The notes beneath the pieces are model-generated. The model saw only the letters and a list, made by a program, of their open reading frames with translations. It did not search any database and was not told where the DNA came from. This document shows, piece after piece, positions 34,466 to 44,349 of a stretch of 64,000 nt of DNA; within the stretch, counting starts at the first letter, position 1, and every line of letters starts with the position of its first letter. This stretch comes from Planctomycetes bacterium GWF2_41_51 (GTDB lineage Bacteria; Planctomycetota; Phycisphaerae; Sedimentisphaerales; UBA12454): NCBI GenBank assembly GCA_001825665.1, contig MHXZ01000029.1, forward strand, positions 1 to 64,000. Direction: 5' to 3'. The translations under genes were made by a program, and so were the position numbers.

Positions 34466-35137
34466 TTAGCGATTCTTGATCTTGGTTACGGTTTGATGTG
34501 CAATCCTGCTCGGCTCAGGTATCCTGTATTTAATGCAGCATTCAAGTACTATTCTTATCGCATCTTCAAGCCTGCATTTATGCCCGACCGAAACGAAAAC
34601 GGGGTTTACGTTATCGCGTGTTCGAACAACTGAGCCGATTATTTCTCCTTTATCTGTAAGCGGACTGACCGAACCTTTTTGTCTGGCGGGAGTATTAAAA
34701 TCGCCGATTAATCGGCTTTTTGCGCAGCCGATAGTTGGTATATCTAAAAAAAGACCGAGATGGCAGGCAATACCGAACCTTCGCTGATGTGCGGTTCCCT
34801 GTCCATCAACAATAATGGTGTCAGGAACTATTTTAAGTTTTTTCGCCGCCGCAAGACAGGCCGGCGCTTCGCGAAATGATAAAAGCCCCGGTATATATGG
34901 AAATGTAACTGGAAGAACCTCGTAAGCGGCTTCGATAATCTCGAAGTTTACCCTCGAGAGAACGATTATGCAGGCGATGACATTTTTTTTATCTTTGGTA
35001 AAAGCGCAGTCAAGCCCGGCGATTGTTTCTATTTTTTTGTCGAATTTGCGATATAGAACTTTGACTGCGAGTTCTTTTTGCAGAGCGATGGCCTCTTTTG
35101 GAGTCAGGTTCCAATTGTGTAAATTATGTATCTTCAA
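34466..35137 (-). CDS. nfi: Endonuclease V
   Basis: A 223-residue EndoV that nicks DNA or RNA 3' of deoxyinosine or inosine. The acidic triad is visible: IAGLDCAF (first Asp), LLSFREAP (Glu) and IIVDGQGTAHQRRFGIACHLG (second Asp and the conserved loop), then TIGCAKSRLIG. Length is normal. It lies downstream of a dispersed repeat and between URO-D-like and uvrA genes. Its divergence from uvrA places two repair genes next to each other. Confidence 0.95.
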   Translation of the reverse strand: MKIHNLHNWNLTPKEAIALQKELAVKVLYRKFDKKIETIAGLDCAFTKDKKNVIACIIVLSRVNFEIIEAAYEVLPVTFPYIPGLLSFREAPACLAAAKKLKIVPDTIIVDGQGTAHQRRFGIACHLGLFLDIPTIGCAKSRLIGDFNTPARQKGSVSPLTDKGEIIGSVVRTRDNVNPVFVSVGHKCRLEDAIRIVLECCIKYRIPEPSRIAHQTVTKIKNR

Positions 35138-35153
35138 TTTTACCTTTAAAAAA

Positions 35154-35197
35154 CGTCATTGCGAGGCTATCCGCAGACATCCGTGGCAATCTCAATG
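35154..35197. repeat. Dispersed CATTGCGAG...GCAATCTC repeat
   Basis: CGTCATTGCGAGG at the left and TGGCAATCTCAATG at the right enclose a short variable centre. Copies of the same ends are at 42620-42654 and, inside a gene, at 42469-42522. Repeats with such ends are common in several bacterial phyla. Confidence 0.75.
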
Positions 35198-35303
35198 TTT
35201 CGTATGGAAAGTGCTTTAATTTTATATTTTAATTCTTTTTATTTTTTGGTACAATAGCCAAATTGGTTTATTGCCCGATTTCTCTGGTCAGATACGTATA
35301 GTA

Positions 35304-35363
35304 TCAGAGCCCCGACAGTACTTGTCCTTCGTAGCTTTAGCGAAGTAGGAATGGAGGGGTAAA
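35304..35363 (+). repeat. Dispersed hairpin repeat, copy B
   Basis: Near-identical to copy A (32036-32096) with the same core CCTTCGTAGCTTTAGCGAAG, and located 53 bp before uvrA. A second repeat phrase (TCTTTGTGCCTTAGTGGC) follows at about 35383-35406, another common intergenic word. Confidence 0.85.
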
Positions 35364-35415
35364 TTATAAATTGTAATTATTCGTGTCTTTGTGCCTTAGT
35401 GGCTATTTTGTAAAT

Positions 35416-38253
35416 ATGAATAAATCCATAAAAATTATTGGTGCTTGCCAGCACAACTTAAAGAACATAAACGTCGAGATTCCTCGCGACAAATTTGTCG
35501 TTATTACAGGCATCAGCGGTTCCGGCAAAAGTTCGCTCGCATTCGATACGATTTACGCCGAAGGCCAGCGAAAATATGTCGAATCCTTAAGCGCCTATGC
35601 CCGTCAGTTTCTCGAACAAATGCAAAAGCCCGATGTTGAACATATCGAGGGTTTGCCTCCGACAATTGCCATCGAACAGCGAAGCGCATCAAGCAATCCG
35701 CGTTCGACCGTTGCGACAACGACCGAAATTTACGATTACTGCCGCGTCCTTTACGCAAGGGCGGGTACTCCGCATTGCTGGGTCTGCGGCAAGGAAATCT
35801 CAAGTCAGCACGCTACTCAGATTGTTGATAATATTATGTCGCTGCCGCAGGATACCAAGATTCAGATTTGTGCGCCGCTGATTCGCGGCCAGAAGGGCGA
35901 GCATCGTGAAATCTTCGGCAAAATTCAAAGCGAAGGTTTCGTCCGTGTCCGCCTCGACGGCACAATTTATGACGTAAAAAGTATTCCAAAGCTCGATAAA
36001 AATAAAAAGCACGACATCGCCGCGGTCGTTGATAGATTAATAATAAAGGATACCATTCGCGTCCGCCTTGCCGATTCTATTGAAGCGGCTCTCAAACTTG
36101 GCGAAGGCCTTGTGTTTGTTATGGTACAGCAGCCTTCAGAAGGCAAACAGAACGGCGGTAACGGCGGTTGGAAGGATTTGCTTTTCAGTGAAAAATTCGC
36201 CTGCGATGAGCATCCTCAATCGTCCCTCGAAGAGCTTTCACCGCGTCTCTTCAGTTTTAACAGTCCTTACGGCGCCTGCCCAAGTTGCGATGGCTTAGGC
36301 CAGATTCTCGAATTTGACGAAGACCTAATCGTACCAGACAAAAATCTTACTCTTGAAAACGGTGCGATTGACGCCTGGCGAAAAGGCGGAAAGAGAATGA
36401 ACATCTATTACAGCGCTATGATTATGAAATTCTGTGAGGATTTCGAAATCAGCCGCCAGACTCCTTTCTCCAAAATCCCGACAGATATAAAAAGAGTCCT
36501 GATGCGAGGCACAAACGAACAGGATGAGAAAAAATACGGAACGTATTTCGAAGGCGTAATTCCAAACCTCAACAGAAGATGGGAAAACACAACCAGCGAA
36601 TACGTCAAGGCACGTCTGCATGGTTATTTATCAGAGCAGCCTTGCAGAACCTGCCGCGGAACAAGACTGCGTAAAGAAGCCGTCGCTGTAACCGTTGGCG
36701 GCAAAAACATCAGTGCAGTTACCGGTATGAGTGTCGAGGAAGCCCAGAAATTTTTCGAAACTCTTGTATTGAAGGGCGAACAGGCTCTCATCGCTGTCGG
36801 CCCATTAAAAGAAATAAAAGCAAGACTGAAATTCCTCGTCGATGTCGGCTTGGGTTATATCACACTCGACCGAACAAGCGCAACTTTAAGCGGCGGCGAA
36901 GCCCAACGTATCCGCCTCGCAACACAAGTCGGCAGCGGTCTCGTCGGCTGCTGTTATGTCCTCGACGAACCGACGATTGGCCTGCACCGTCGCGACAACG
37001 ATAGACTGCTTGGAATTCTAAGACGTCTCACCGAAATCGGCAATACCGTTGTAGTCGTAGAGCACGATGAAGATGTTATCAAAAGCGCTGATTATGTTAT
37101 CGATATCGGCCCAGGCGCAGGCGACCACGGCGGCGAAGTCATCGCTGCCGGCTCATTGCAGGATATTTACGATGCTCCCCGTTCTCTCACAGGCGATTAT
37201 CTTTCCGGCAGAACAAAAATCGAAGTCCCTACCAGAAGACGCAAAGTCCGAATGAATCAATGCATCGAAGTCAAAGGCGCTTGCGAAAACAATTTAAAAA
37301 ATATCGATGTAAAGTTTCCTCTCGGCGTTTTCACCTGCGTAACAGGCGTCTCCGGCTCAGGTAAAAGCACGCTCGTTACAGATATTCTGCTCAAAGGCAT
37401 TTGGCGAAAACTTTATTACACAGGCGCAAAGCCCGGCAAACATAAAAATATCCTTGGCACAAGTCTCGTCGATAAAGTTATCGAAATCGACCAGTCCCCA
37501 ATCGGCAAAACTCCGCGAAGCAATCCAGTTACATACACCGGCGTCTTCGATTTAATCCGCCAGCTATTCGCAAAAACTCGTGAAGCCCGAATCCGCGGCT
37601 ACAACGCCGGCCGTTTCAGCTTCAACATCAAAGGAGGCCGTTGCGAACACTGCCAGGGTCAGGGCACGAAAAAAATCGAAATGCACTTCCTCCCCGATGT
37701 TTACGTCATCTGTCAGGAATGCAAAGGAAAAAAATATAATCCGCAGACACTCGAAATAACATACAAAGGCAAAAACATTGCCGATGTCCTCGATATGCGT
37801 GTCGAAGAGGCTCTGAAATTTTTTGCGAACTTCCCGAAAGTTGTCCGCCTGCTGAAAACGCTAAACGATGTCGGCCTTGGTTATATGCAGCTCGGCCAAT
37901 CTTCAACGACTCTCTCCGGCGGCGAAGCCCAGCGTGTCAAACTCTCTTCCGAACTCGGCAAAACTTCAACCGGCCACACGCTCTATCTGCTCGACGAACC
38001 GACCACAGGCCTTCATTTCGCCGACATCCATAATCTGCTCAATGTTCTGCAAAGATTATGCGACCTCGGCAACACCGTAATCGTCATCGAGCACAATCTT
38101 GATGTAATCAAACTTGCAGATTATATTATAGACCTCGGCCCCGAAGGCGGCCAGGCTGGCGGCCGGGTAATCGCCGCAGGTTCGCCCGAGGAAATTATAA
38201 AAGTCGAGCGAAGCTACACCGCGAAATATCTTAAAGAACATTTAAATGTTTAG
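35416..38253 (+). CDS. uvrA: Excinuclease ABC subunit A
   Basis: About 945 residues, the damage-recognition ATPase of nucleotide excision repair. It has two ABC modules: Walker [13 protein letters not shown] near residue 32 and [11 protein letters not shown] in the second half, each with a signature motif ([28 protein letters not shown]). The zinc-finger motifs are CWVCG/CPSCDG in the first half and [14 protein letters not shown] in the second. The in-frame ATG at 35383 would add 11 residues that do not match UvrA; 35416 begins just before [13 protein letters not shown], the conserved start. A hairpin terminator follows. Confidence 0.96.
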   Translation: MNKSIKIIGACQHNLKNINVEIPRDKFVVITGISGSGKSSLAFDTIYAEGQRKYVESLSAYARQFLEQMQKPDVEHIEGLPPTIAIEQRSASSNPRSTVATTTEIYDYCRVLYARAGTPHCWVCGKEISSQHATQIVDNIMSLPQDTKIQICAPLIRGQKGEHREIFGKIQSEGFVRVRLDGTIYDVKSIPKLDKNKKHDIAAVVDRLIIKDTIRVRLADSIEAALKLGEGLVFVMVQQPSEGKQNGGNGGWKDLLFSEKFACDEHPQSSLEELSPRLFSFNSPYGACPSCDGLGQILEFDEDLIVPDKNLTLENGAIDAWRKGGKRMNIYYSAMIMKFCEDFEISRQTPFSKIPTDIKRVLMRGTNEQDEKKYGTYFEGVIPNLNRRWENTTSEYVKARLHGYLSEQPCRTCRGTRLRKEAVAVTVGGKNISAVTGMSVEEAQKFFETLVLKGEQALIAVGPLKEIKARLKFLVDVGLGYITLDRTSATLSGGEAQRIRLATQVGSGLVGCCYVLDEPTIGLHRRDNDRLLGILRRLTEIGNTVVVVEHDEDVIKSADYVIDIGPGAGDHGGEVIAAGSLQDIYDAPRSLTGDYLSGRTKIEVPTRRRKVRMNQCIEVKGACENNLKNIDVKFPLGVFTCVTGVSGSGKSTLVTDILLKGIWRKLYYTGAKPGKHKNILGTSLVDKVIEIDQSPIGKTPRSNPVTYTGVFDLIRQLFAKTREARIRGYNAGRFSFNIKGGRCEHCQGQGTKKIEMHFLPDVYVICQECKGKKYNPQTLEITYKGKNIADVLDMRVEEALKFFANFPKVVRLLKTLNDVGLGYMQLGQSSTTLSGGEAQRVKLSSELGKTSTGHTLYLLDEPTTGLHFADIHNLLNVLQRLCDLGNTVIVIEHNLDVIKLADYIIDLGPEGGQAGGRVIAAGSPEEIIKVERSYTAKYLKEHLNV

Positions 38254-38275
38254 CCCCCGGTTTTACCGGGGGTTG
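38254..38275 (+). terminator. Probable terminator after uvrA
   Basis: CCCCCGGT (38254-38261) pairs with ACCGGGGG (38265-38272) over a TTT loop, an eight-pair GC-rich stem directly after the uvrA stop. The following T-tract is short (TTGTC...), so termination may be partial and may leave some read-through into mtnA. Confidence 0.6.
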
Positions 38276-38300
38276 TCTCATGTTTTTATAGGATTAAAAT

Positions 38301-39347
38301 TTGAAAACTTTTAATACTCTACAATGGATTGGCGATATTGATGGCTGCCTCGAACTGACAGACCAGCGAAAACTCCCCGCAGAGTTTACAACCATCCGTT
38401 GCAGAACCGTTGAGCAGTTATACAATTCGATAAAAACTCTCGCTGTTAGAGGCGCACCCGCAATCGGCGTTGCCGCCGCATTTGGCGTTTGCCTCGCCGC
38501 GCAGGAAACAAAAAAATTGAAACTCACCGATGCCCTCAAACTCATCGAACAGAAAATAAATTATTTAGCTTCATCACGCCCGACCGCCGTAAATTTATTT
38601 TGGGCCTTGGAAAGAATGAAGAAAAAACTAAACGAAGTTGCTGAAATTGATATTTTGCAAAAATGCCTGTTAATAGAAGCTCAAAAAATTTACGATGAAG
38701 ACGTGGAGATGTGCCGCAAAATCGGAATCAACGGCGAAAAATTCATCCTCGATAATTCCGCGATTCTCACCCACTGCAATGCAGGCGCTCTTGCGACCGC
38801 AGGAATCGGCACAGCCCTTGCTCCGATGTTCGAAGCTCAAAAGAACGGCAAAAAATTCAAAGTCTATGCCGACGAGACAAGACCGCTCCTGCAGGGCGCA
38901 CGCCTCACCGCATGGGAACTCAAACAGGCCTCCATCGATGTAACCGTAATCTGCGACAATATGGCCGGCGCATTGATGAAGGATAAAAAAATAAACGCGA
39001 TTTTCGTCGGCGCCGACCGAATCGCCTCCAACGGCGACACCGCAAACAAAATCGGAACATATTCTCTGAGCGTCCTCGCCAAATTCCACAACATCCCGTT
39101 CTACATCGCCGCTCCATCCAGCACCTTCGATTTGCAAATTCAAACCGGCAATGATATACCAATCGAGCAAAGAGCCGCCGATGAAGTTTCGAACTTTATG
39201 AATTTTATGTCTGCACCAAAAGGCATAAATGTGTATAATCCTGCTTTCGACGTAACTCCTGCGGAAAACATCACAGCAATAATTACAGAAAAAGGTGTTA
39301 TCGAATGTCCCACAAAAGAAAAAATCAAAAACCTGATAAATCATTAA
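38301..39347 (+). CDS. mtnA: Methylthioribose-1-phosphate isomerase
   Basis: A 348-residue MtnA, related to eIF2B. It turns methylthioribose-1-P into the ribulose form in methionine salvage. Markers: VRGAPAIGVAAAFG, NLFWALERM, LTHCNAGALATAGIGTALAP (catalytic Cys region), ADETRPLLQGARLTAWEL and VGADRIASNGDTANKIGTYS (catalytic Asp). The start is TTG at 38301 with AGGATT upstream; the first ATG would remove conserved sequence. The gene's end overlaps the next membrane protein by 43 bp. No other salvage gene is nearby. Confidence 0.95.
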   Translation: MKTFNTLQWIGDIDGCLELTDQRKLPAEFTTIRCRTVEQLYNSIKTLAVRGAPAIGVAAAFGVCLAAQETKKLKLTDALKLIEQKINYLASSRPTAVNLFWALERMKKKLNEVAEIDILQKCLLIEAQKIYDEDVEMCRKIGINGEKFILDNSAILTHCNAGALATAGIGTALAPMFEAQKNGKKFKVYADETRPLLQGARLTAWELKQASIDVTVICDNMAGALMKDKKINAIFVGADRIASNGDTANKIGTYSLSVLAKFHNIPFYIAAPSSTFDLQIQTGNDIPIEQRAADEVSNFMNFMSAPKGINVYNPAFDVTPAENITAIITEKGVIECPTKEKIKNLINH

Positions 39348-41173
39348 CAATCCAACCCTGTCTTGCGACTGCGGAAAAAAAACAGAGCCCCGACAGTAAT
39401 GGAGGGGGTAAAAAATTTTCGATTACACCACACAGCTTTCAAACTCTGCAAAATCTTTCCATTGAAAGAAAATTCGACATCTTTATTTTCGTCATCCTCC
39501 TCGCCTTCGGCATTTACCAATCTATAATATACTGGGGTCACCAGCCCGTCCCGCATTTTGATTTCCATTGTTTCGCCGGCGTCGGCAGAGAAATATTATC
39601 ATTGCAAATGCCCAGCGATTACAAACGCGTCCCCCTCACCGGAATGCTCCAGGTCCTTTTCGGCAAAATTACCGGCGGTGGCTACCCCGAACTACAGGGC
39701 GGCTGGCTCCTCAATTCCGTCTCCCACACTCTAACCGTAATCTTCCTTTGGCTCACCGCAAGAAAACTCATCGGTCTGCATGCCGTTTGGTTTGCGATTA
39801 TCGCTATCATAAATCCCTTCGGACTCCAGCTCCTCACCGAATCAATCGCCGAAACTCCAATGCTCTTTTTCGTCTGGGTTACATTTTATTTAATTTTCAT
39901 TCGCTCAAAATGGGCATACCTCCTCGCCTCGCTCGCGACAATGGTTCGCTACGAATGCGCCGCTCTCATCGCAGGTATGTTCATCCTCGATATGATTGAA
40001 GGCAAAAATAAAAAAGAACGCGTTATGTCTTTCGTCTATGCCGCATTAGCTTCAATTCCGCTCGCGCTTTGGATGCTTGGCACAATTTTAACCAGCAACG
40101 TTGGCGGAACTCACTATCTCAGCATTTTTTCCAAAGATTACATAAACCAGTTCACCGGCGGCGCCGACAAAAGCACCGGCTTTATAAAAAACGCAAAAGT
40201 CTTATGGGAAACAGGCTTTTACCCGCTTCTTCAGTCCTCGCCGAGAGCCTCAGAATCCTTTTCCTCCGCAGTCATAATTTTTACTCAGGTTTTCGTCGCA
40301 ATTGCCTTATTCTTTGGCTCAATCTATGGCCTTATAAAAAAACAATGGAAAATCCTCGTTCTGCTCATTTTCTTTGTCCCGTATTTTATTTCTCACGCCA
40401 AATATCCATATCCGATTCACAGGTATTACGCCACCGTATTCGCCATCGTTATGCTGATTGGAATTTATGGTATTATTAGTTTCTGGAACCTGATTAAAAA
40501 CAAATTGCCGAAACCTGCGGTTGTCATTGCGCAGTTGCTTTTATTTATAACTGCGTTTATATGGACGCTTAATTTATGTGGTTATTTCCCGCAGCTTAAA
40601 CCTATGAGCACCGCAAGCGTTTCACTGCCATTTGTCGCGATTTTAGTAACCATCCTTGCTCTCGCCGCTAATATATTTGTGTATCGAAAATTTATCTTCA
40701 CCAGGATAGTTGTTTTCTCTTTAATGATTCTGATTATTGTTTCGAATCAATTCGTTATCGCAGGCGTCGTCGGCAACGGAACCCGTGATATCGAGTTCAA
40801 GTATCTTACTGATTGGTACATCCAGAACGCAAAGCCGGATGAAAAACTCGTAACCACAGTTCCGATTATCCTTACGATTATGGCCCCGCAGTTCAAGGAC
40901 AATTTCATTCACACAAATACTTTCGATGCCAACTCCCCCGAAGAATTTATCAGGCAGTGCTATGAAAGAAATATAACCTACGTCGCCTGGGATTCCCGTG
41001 TCGGCCTGATTCCGAGCAATTTTTACTATAAGTCATGGAAAATGGAAAACATCGCCCCTTTAGCCGCCGCCCGCGACATCGGCCCGTATAAATTCATTAC
41101 TCAGTTCAGAGTAAACCAGCGAAGCTATATTAATCTCTACCGCCTCCGTCCATTGTCCGAATTGATAAAATAA
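39305..41173 (+). CDS. Polytopic membrane protein, possible GT-C mannosyltransferase type
   Basis: A 622-residue protein with about ten hydrophobic segments from residue 60 to 500, and a hydrophilic C-terminal part (about 510-622) that would be outside. The first helix is FVILLAFGIYQSIIYWG. A periplasmic loop after it (FDFHCFAGVGREIL) contains acidic and His residues as in GT-C fold lipid-linked-sugar transferases such as ArnT/PMT relatives. That assignment is by layout only. The N-terminal 50 residues are hydrophilic and contain a stretch, SPDSNGGGKK, coded by a dispersed repeat (39383-39413). The gene overlaps mtnA by 43 bp. Confidence 0.7.
   Translation: MSHKRKNQKPDKSLTIQPCLATAEKKQSPDSNGGGKKFSITPHSFQTLQNLSIERKFDIFIFVILLAFGIYQSIIYWGHQPVPHFDFHCFAGVGREILSLQMPSDYKRVPLTGMLQVLFGKITGGGYPELQGGWLLNSVSHTLTVIFLWLTARKLIGLHAVWFAIIAIINPFGLQLLTESIAETPMLFFVWVTFYLIFIRSKWAYLLASLATMVRYECAALIAGMFILDMIEGKNKKERVMSFVYAALASIPLALWMLGTILTSNVGGTHYLSIFSKDYINQFTGGADKSTGFIKNAKVLWETGFYPLLQSSPRASESFSSAVIIFTQVFVAIALFFGSIYGLIKKQWKILVLLIFFVPYFISHAKYPYPIHRYYATVFAIVMLIGIYGIISFWNLIKNKLPKPAVVIAQLLLFITAFIWTLNLCGYFPQLKPMSTASVSLPFVAILVTILALAANIFVYRKFIFTRIVVFSLMILIIVSNQFVIAGVVGNGTRDIEFKYLTDWYIQNAKPDEKLVTTVPIILTIMAPQFKDNFIHTNTFDANSPEEFIRQCYERNITYVAWDSRVGLIPSNFYYKSWKMENIAPLAAARDIGPYKFITQFRVNQRSYINLYRLRPLSELIK
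39383..39413 (+). repeat. Dispersed repeat, copy C (hairpin core absent), in coding sequence
   Basis: CAGAGCCCCGACAGTA is followed directly by ATGGAGGGGGTAAA. These are the two flanks of copies A and B, joined without the 30 or so bases between them that hold the hairpin. It lies in frame in the N-terminal part of the membrane-protein gene. Confidence 0.75.
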
Positions 41174-41197
41174 TGTATCAACAAATGTGGCGATTAG

Positions 41198-41222
41198 CCC
41201 CTGCACCTGTGGCAGGGGATTT
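41198..41222 (+). terminator. Probable terminator after the membrane-protein gene
   Basis: CCCCTGC (41198-41204) and GCAGGGG (41212-41218) form a seven-pair stem, followed by ATTTCT. It lies 25 bp after the stop, in an 85-bp gap between convergent genes, and could serve both directions. Confidence 0.55.
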
Positions 41223-41258
41223 CTAAAAATTTTCTATTTTCTATTTTAAATTTTCAAT

Positions 41259-42557
41259 CTATCTGATTCCCATCGCTTCCTTAATCTGCCGTTTATACTC
41301 CGGCCAATGCTCTTCTGCGTTGGAGGTTTGAAAATACACCGGCCCCCATTCCGAGTCTCCCCACAATTCTAACTCTCGATTCATCTTTTGCAGGAAATCT
41401 TCTGATGGATTAACCAGCATAAATATCCCGACACTTCCTTTTGGATTCTTTATAAAACCTTTTTTCATCATCCCTATAGAAATTCCTTTTTCTGCCCTCA
41501 TATCTAAATCATCTATGTCGTTAATATTTGACCTTGATAAAATCCAGTCTTTAGGAACAATCGGTTTAAGTTTTTCTGTAATTATTTCTATAGCTGACAA
41601 TTCTCCGCTGGCAACCTCAATTTCTACTGTGTTGGAATTTACTCCGTAATCGCCTCTGAACTGAAAACTGTATTTGTCCGGCTTTACGATATGATAATCT
41701 GCGCCGACATCAAAACTCTCCGCCAGAATAACGGTTTCATTCGGTTCAGTGAATTCAGTTGTTACCACAATAGAACATGGACCCGCAAGGTATTCAACCT
41801 TTTCGCCATCCGGTCCTGTTATTATCATCGGATTATGAACCGTTACATTTTTCTTTGTGTACGGCAGTGATTCATTACTGATATTTTTCATTTCAATTCG
41901 AAACGGCATCGCTTTGCCAATGGTGAATTTCTCTGCAAGAGGAGTTAATATGTACTCATACCCGATTTTGCATTTCTCTGTATCTGTTTTGAGTTCGCTG
42001 TTTATTACTTTACTTGTAAGAACTGCGTGCTTGAGCCATATATTCAGCGGTTTTGTTGGAAACTCGATCTCCCATCTCTCACCTTTCCTGCAAACTTCCA
42101 AAACCCAATCTACCGGCCATTTGTAATTAGGATCTTTTATATCTATCTCGCATCGGTAGCGGATATTTTCATCTCGGCCGCTGCTTCCGGACAGTTTGAA
42201 TGCTTTCAGTTCTGTAATCTTTTCAACCGGCACAACATCATCAAAAAACTCTTCAGCGGAATTATAATCGCCTGCTTTGCTTTTAACTTTTTCACTGCAA
42301 TATCCCAACGCACCATTCCAGTTGCAGTCTTTTAATGCTTTTTGAAATGTGACGAATACCTGATTAGCTGCCTGCGGCAGTTCCAGTCTTCTCCTTTGCT
42401 TTGGACTATTATAGTCATTTACTCCATAGCAAATTACCGCCGGAAAAATCAAAACAGCCGCCAATATTGTCATTGCGCGAAGCTTTGCGTTGGAAACGCA
42501 GAGCGACAAAGCAATCTCAGACTTTGAATTTTTAAAAAATGCTTTTTTACTTTCCAT
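41259..42557 (-). CDS. Exported or membrane-anchored protein of unknown function
   Basis: A 432-residue protein I do not recognise. One hydrophobic stretch (AMTILAAVLIFPAVICYGV, about residues 28-46) is a signal or anchor; it is preceded by an unusually long N-terminal region, part of which (SEIALSLCVSNAKLRAMT) is coded by a CATTGCG...GCAATCTC repeat at 42469-42522. The mature part has alternating strand-like segments (FRIEMKNISNESLPYT, IVVTTEFTEPNETVILAES) suggesting an immunoglobulin-like region. The ATG at 42557 has GGAGAG before it; the frame opens eight codons earlier. It probably forms a unit with the next upstream gene (42650-43936), also exported. Confidence 0.75.
   Translation of the reverse strand: MESKKAFFKNSKSEIALSLCVSNAKLRAMTILAAVLIFPAVICYGVNDYNSPKQRRRLELPQAANQVFVTFQKALKDCNWNGALGYCSEKVKSKAGDYNSAEEFFDDVVPVEKITELKAFKLSGSSGRDENIRYRCEIDIKDPNYKWPVDWVLEVCRKGERWEIEFPTKPLNIWLKHAVLTSKVINSELKTDTEKCKIGYEYILTPLAEKFTIGKAMPFRIEMKNISNESLPYTKKNVTVHNPMIITGPDGEKVEYLAGPCSIVVTTEFTEPNETVILAESFDVGADYHIVKPDKYSFQFRGDYGVNSNTVEIEVASGELSAIEIITEKLKPIVPKDWILSRSNINDIDDLDMRAEKGISIGMMKKGFIKNPKGSVGIFMLVNPSEDFLQKMNRELELWGDSEWGPVYFQTSNAEEHWPEYKRQIKEAMGIR
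42469..42522. repeat. CATTGCG...GCAATCTC repeat inside a gene
   Basis: GTCATTGCGCGAAGC at the left and AAAGCAATCTCAGAC at the right, with a 24-bp centre containing GCGTTGGAAACGC, which folds on itself. The element lies within the N-terminal coding part of the 41259-42557 gene without breaking the frame. Confidence 0.7.
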
Positions 42558-42619
42558 CGTTATCTCTCCATAACCTTTCAATATTAAATCTCAAACTCCA
42601 ATATTCAGAAGCAATTTTT

Positions 42620-42654
42620 GTCATTGCGAGGCCGAAGGCTGTGGCAATCTCAAT
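42620..42654. repeat. CATTGCGAG...GCAATCTC repeat, intergenic copy
   Basis: GTCATTGCGAGGCCGAAGGC followed by TGTGGCAATCTCAAT. It lies between two unknown exported-protein genes and its right end contains the stop codon of the 42650-43936 gene. Confidence 0.75.
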
Positions 42655-43936
42655 TTTCCGAATTTTTCGTTATTATAAATTCCATATACTCCTGCATCCA
42701 TGTGTAATTGCTGCTGTTAGTATCTATTATTGCCAGCTTTCCTGTTTTTTCCAGTGCTTTTCTAAGTTTTTCAGAAAACCTCAAATCAATAATATTTTCA
42801 CCCGGCACCGAATGTGCTTTATCGATTTGGAATAATGGCGGCTTTACTCCTTCTGTCAGGATTTCTCTGTCTATCATAATATAAGGTCGTCCATTATAAT
42901 TTATGGAGGATACTGCGATGGTCAAAAATCCGGGATATAAAATATCTTCGCCTTTTTTAACAATGAATCGAGTCGCCAGACTTTTCGATTGGGTTTTAAA
43001 TTCTATTGCCTTTGCGAATGTCAGTTCGAAAATTTGTTTGCTCCAGTCGAACCGCACAATATCGTTAATATTAAAAATCTCCTCACCTGTCATTTCATTA
43101 ATCCATCGCACTGTTTGAACTTCCTCTTTGCCGGTATCTTTTGAATTGTCCTTTAGCCACCACGGCGTTTTCATAATATTGTTAGCCTCGTTTGCGTCAT
43201 AATAAAAGTTGCATTTGTGATCGGCTAAAAAATTACTCCAAAACATCTCAGCAAATGGTTTTTCCTTAAATACAAAGTGGCCCTGCTTTTCCTGTTCCTG
43301 CAAAAAAAAATTATAAGCATCCAATGGTACTGGTCCTGCCTGACTAAATGCCACTCGCCCGCCGTATTTGTCAAAAAGTGATTTATTTATTTTCCAGTTT
43401 TTTATTAATCTTTTTCGCAGTTCGATTAGCGATTTATTCTGATTTGGATCATGCAAAAGTATTTCTATAAGGTTATTAAAACTTTTTATAATCTTCTCAA
43501 GTTCATTTTTCCTAATAGTGTTTGTATCGGGATTTTCAAATTCTTCTAAATATTTAGATCGTTGCAGCTTCCATTTGATTTTTTCTTTTGCCATCGTGCG
43601 TTCCATTCTCGCTGAGAAATCTTCTATTTCTTTATCAGTTGCTTCGAGGTTATTTGATTTTGCGTATTCTTCGAGTAATGGCGAGAATATGAGCATTCTT
43701 AAATTGGATTCTTTATATTGCTTAAGCCACTGATTGTATTTTTCAGGAGTCATTGAGTTTTTATTTTGTTCAATTACCGTTGCGTTTGGCTCTATGTCAC
43801 GTGCAAAAATTTCCTTATCCATCACAACCGCTATAACATTTTTATTCTCTTCTGCCTCGCAGTAATTTGGAAATAAATGCGTGATGATCAGGAACATCGA
43901 AATTAAAAGCGATGCAATTGAAATCTGTTTTCTCAT
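42650..43936 (-). CDS. Exported SurA-N-like protein of unknown function
   Basis: A 428-residue protein. Residues 1-27 form a signal peptide (SIASLLISMFLIITHLF, then Cys-containing NYCEAEE). The next 150 residues are mainly charged helices, with VVMDKEIFARDIEPNAT at the start, which resembles the N-terminal domain of SurA/PrsA-type peptidyl-prolyl chaperones; no PPIase domain is recognisable after it. The end of the reading frame falls in a dispersed repeat. Probably periplasmic, perhaps a chaperone-like partner of the downstream exported protein; function not assigned. Confidence 0.7.
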   Translation of the reverse strand: MRKQISIASLLISMFLIITHLFPNYCEAEENKNVIAVVMDKEIFARDIEPNATVIEQNKNSMTPEKYNQWLKQYKESNLRMLIFSPLLEEYAKSNNLEATDKEIEDFSARMERTMAKEKIKWKLQRSKYLEEFENPDTNTIRKNELEKIIKSFNNLIEILLHDPNQNKSLIELRKRLIKNWKINKSLFDKYGGRVAFSQAGPVPLDAYNFFLQEQEKQGHFVFKEKPFAEMFWSNFLADHKCNFYYDANEANNIMKTPWWLKDNSKDTGKEEVQTVRWINEMTGEEIFNINDIVRFDWSKQIFELTFAKAIEFKTQSKSLATRFIVKKGEDILYPGFLTIAVSSINYNGRPYIMIDREILTEGVKPPLFQIDKAHSVPGENIIDLRFSEKLRKALEKTGKLAIIDTNSSNYTWMQEYMEFIITKNSEN

Positions 43937-44340
43937 TTTTTCTCTCTATAATTAAAAATATTATATACGTATAATTAGGAATATTAAATCAATTTTTTAA
44001 AACACATTTTAGACAATTAAAGACCCTTAATAGGGATAGAAAAGGGCGTATTTTGATATGCTTTTCATACCATTTTTTTCAATTTTTATTCAAAATCATT
44101 CGATTTTTTTGCAAATTTCTCATTTTTTGCAAATTCGTTTTAACTTTATGATAACTAAGGAGTTGCATTTTTTAAAATAGCCGTAAGTCCTTTATTTACG
44201 TGGATTTTGCTTTACTTTTGCTTTTCATTTTCGTCCTCATTTTTGAGTTAAAAACCGCGTTTTCGATAAATTTGCGCAGGAAAAAAATTGCGTCGTTTTT
44301 GAGCTTCCGGCGTAAATTATGTAGAGTAAAATATTTAAAA
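43937..44340. other. AT-rich intergenic region without visible gene
   Basis: About 400 bp of very AT-rich sequence with long T and A runs between two divergent genes. The reading frame of the downstream NifU-type gene is open upstream to about 44200, but that stretch has no RBS and no resemblance to the family. No RNA or repeat unit is evident. Confidence 0.5.
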
Positions 44341-44349
44341 TGGTATAAT
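44341..44349 (+). promoter_or_regulatory. Extended -10 promoter before the NifU-type gene
   Basis: TGGTATAAT at 44341-44349 is an exact TGnTATAAT extended -10 element, 37 bp before the ATG at 44386. No -35 consensus is clear, which is acceptable for this class. Confidence 0.5.

Noticed and set aside
39568-39999. Arg/His-rich frame inside the membrane-protein gene
   Set aside because: It is the +1 frame of a hydrophobic protein gene and shows no independent signals.
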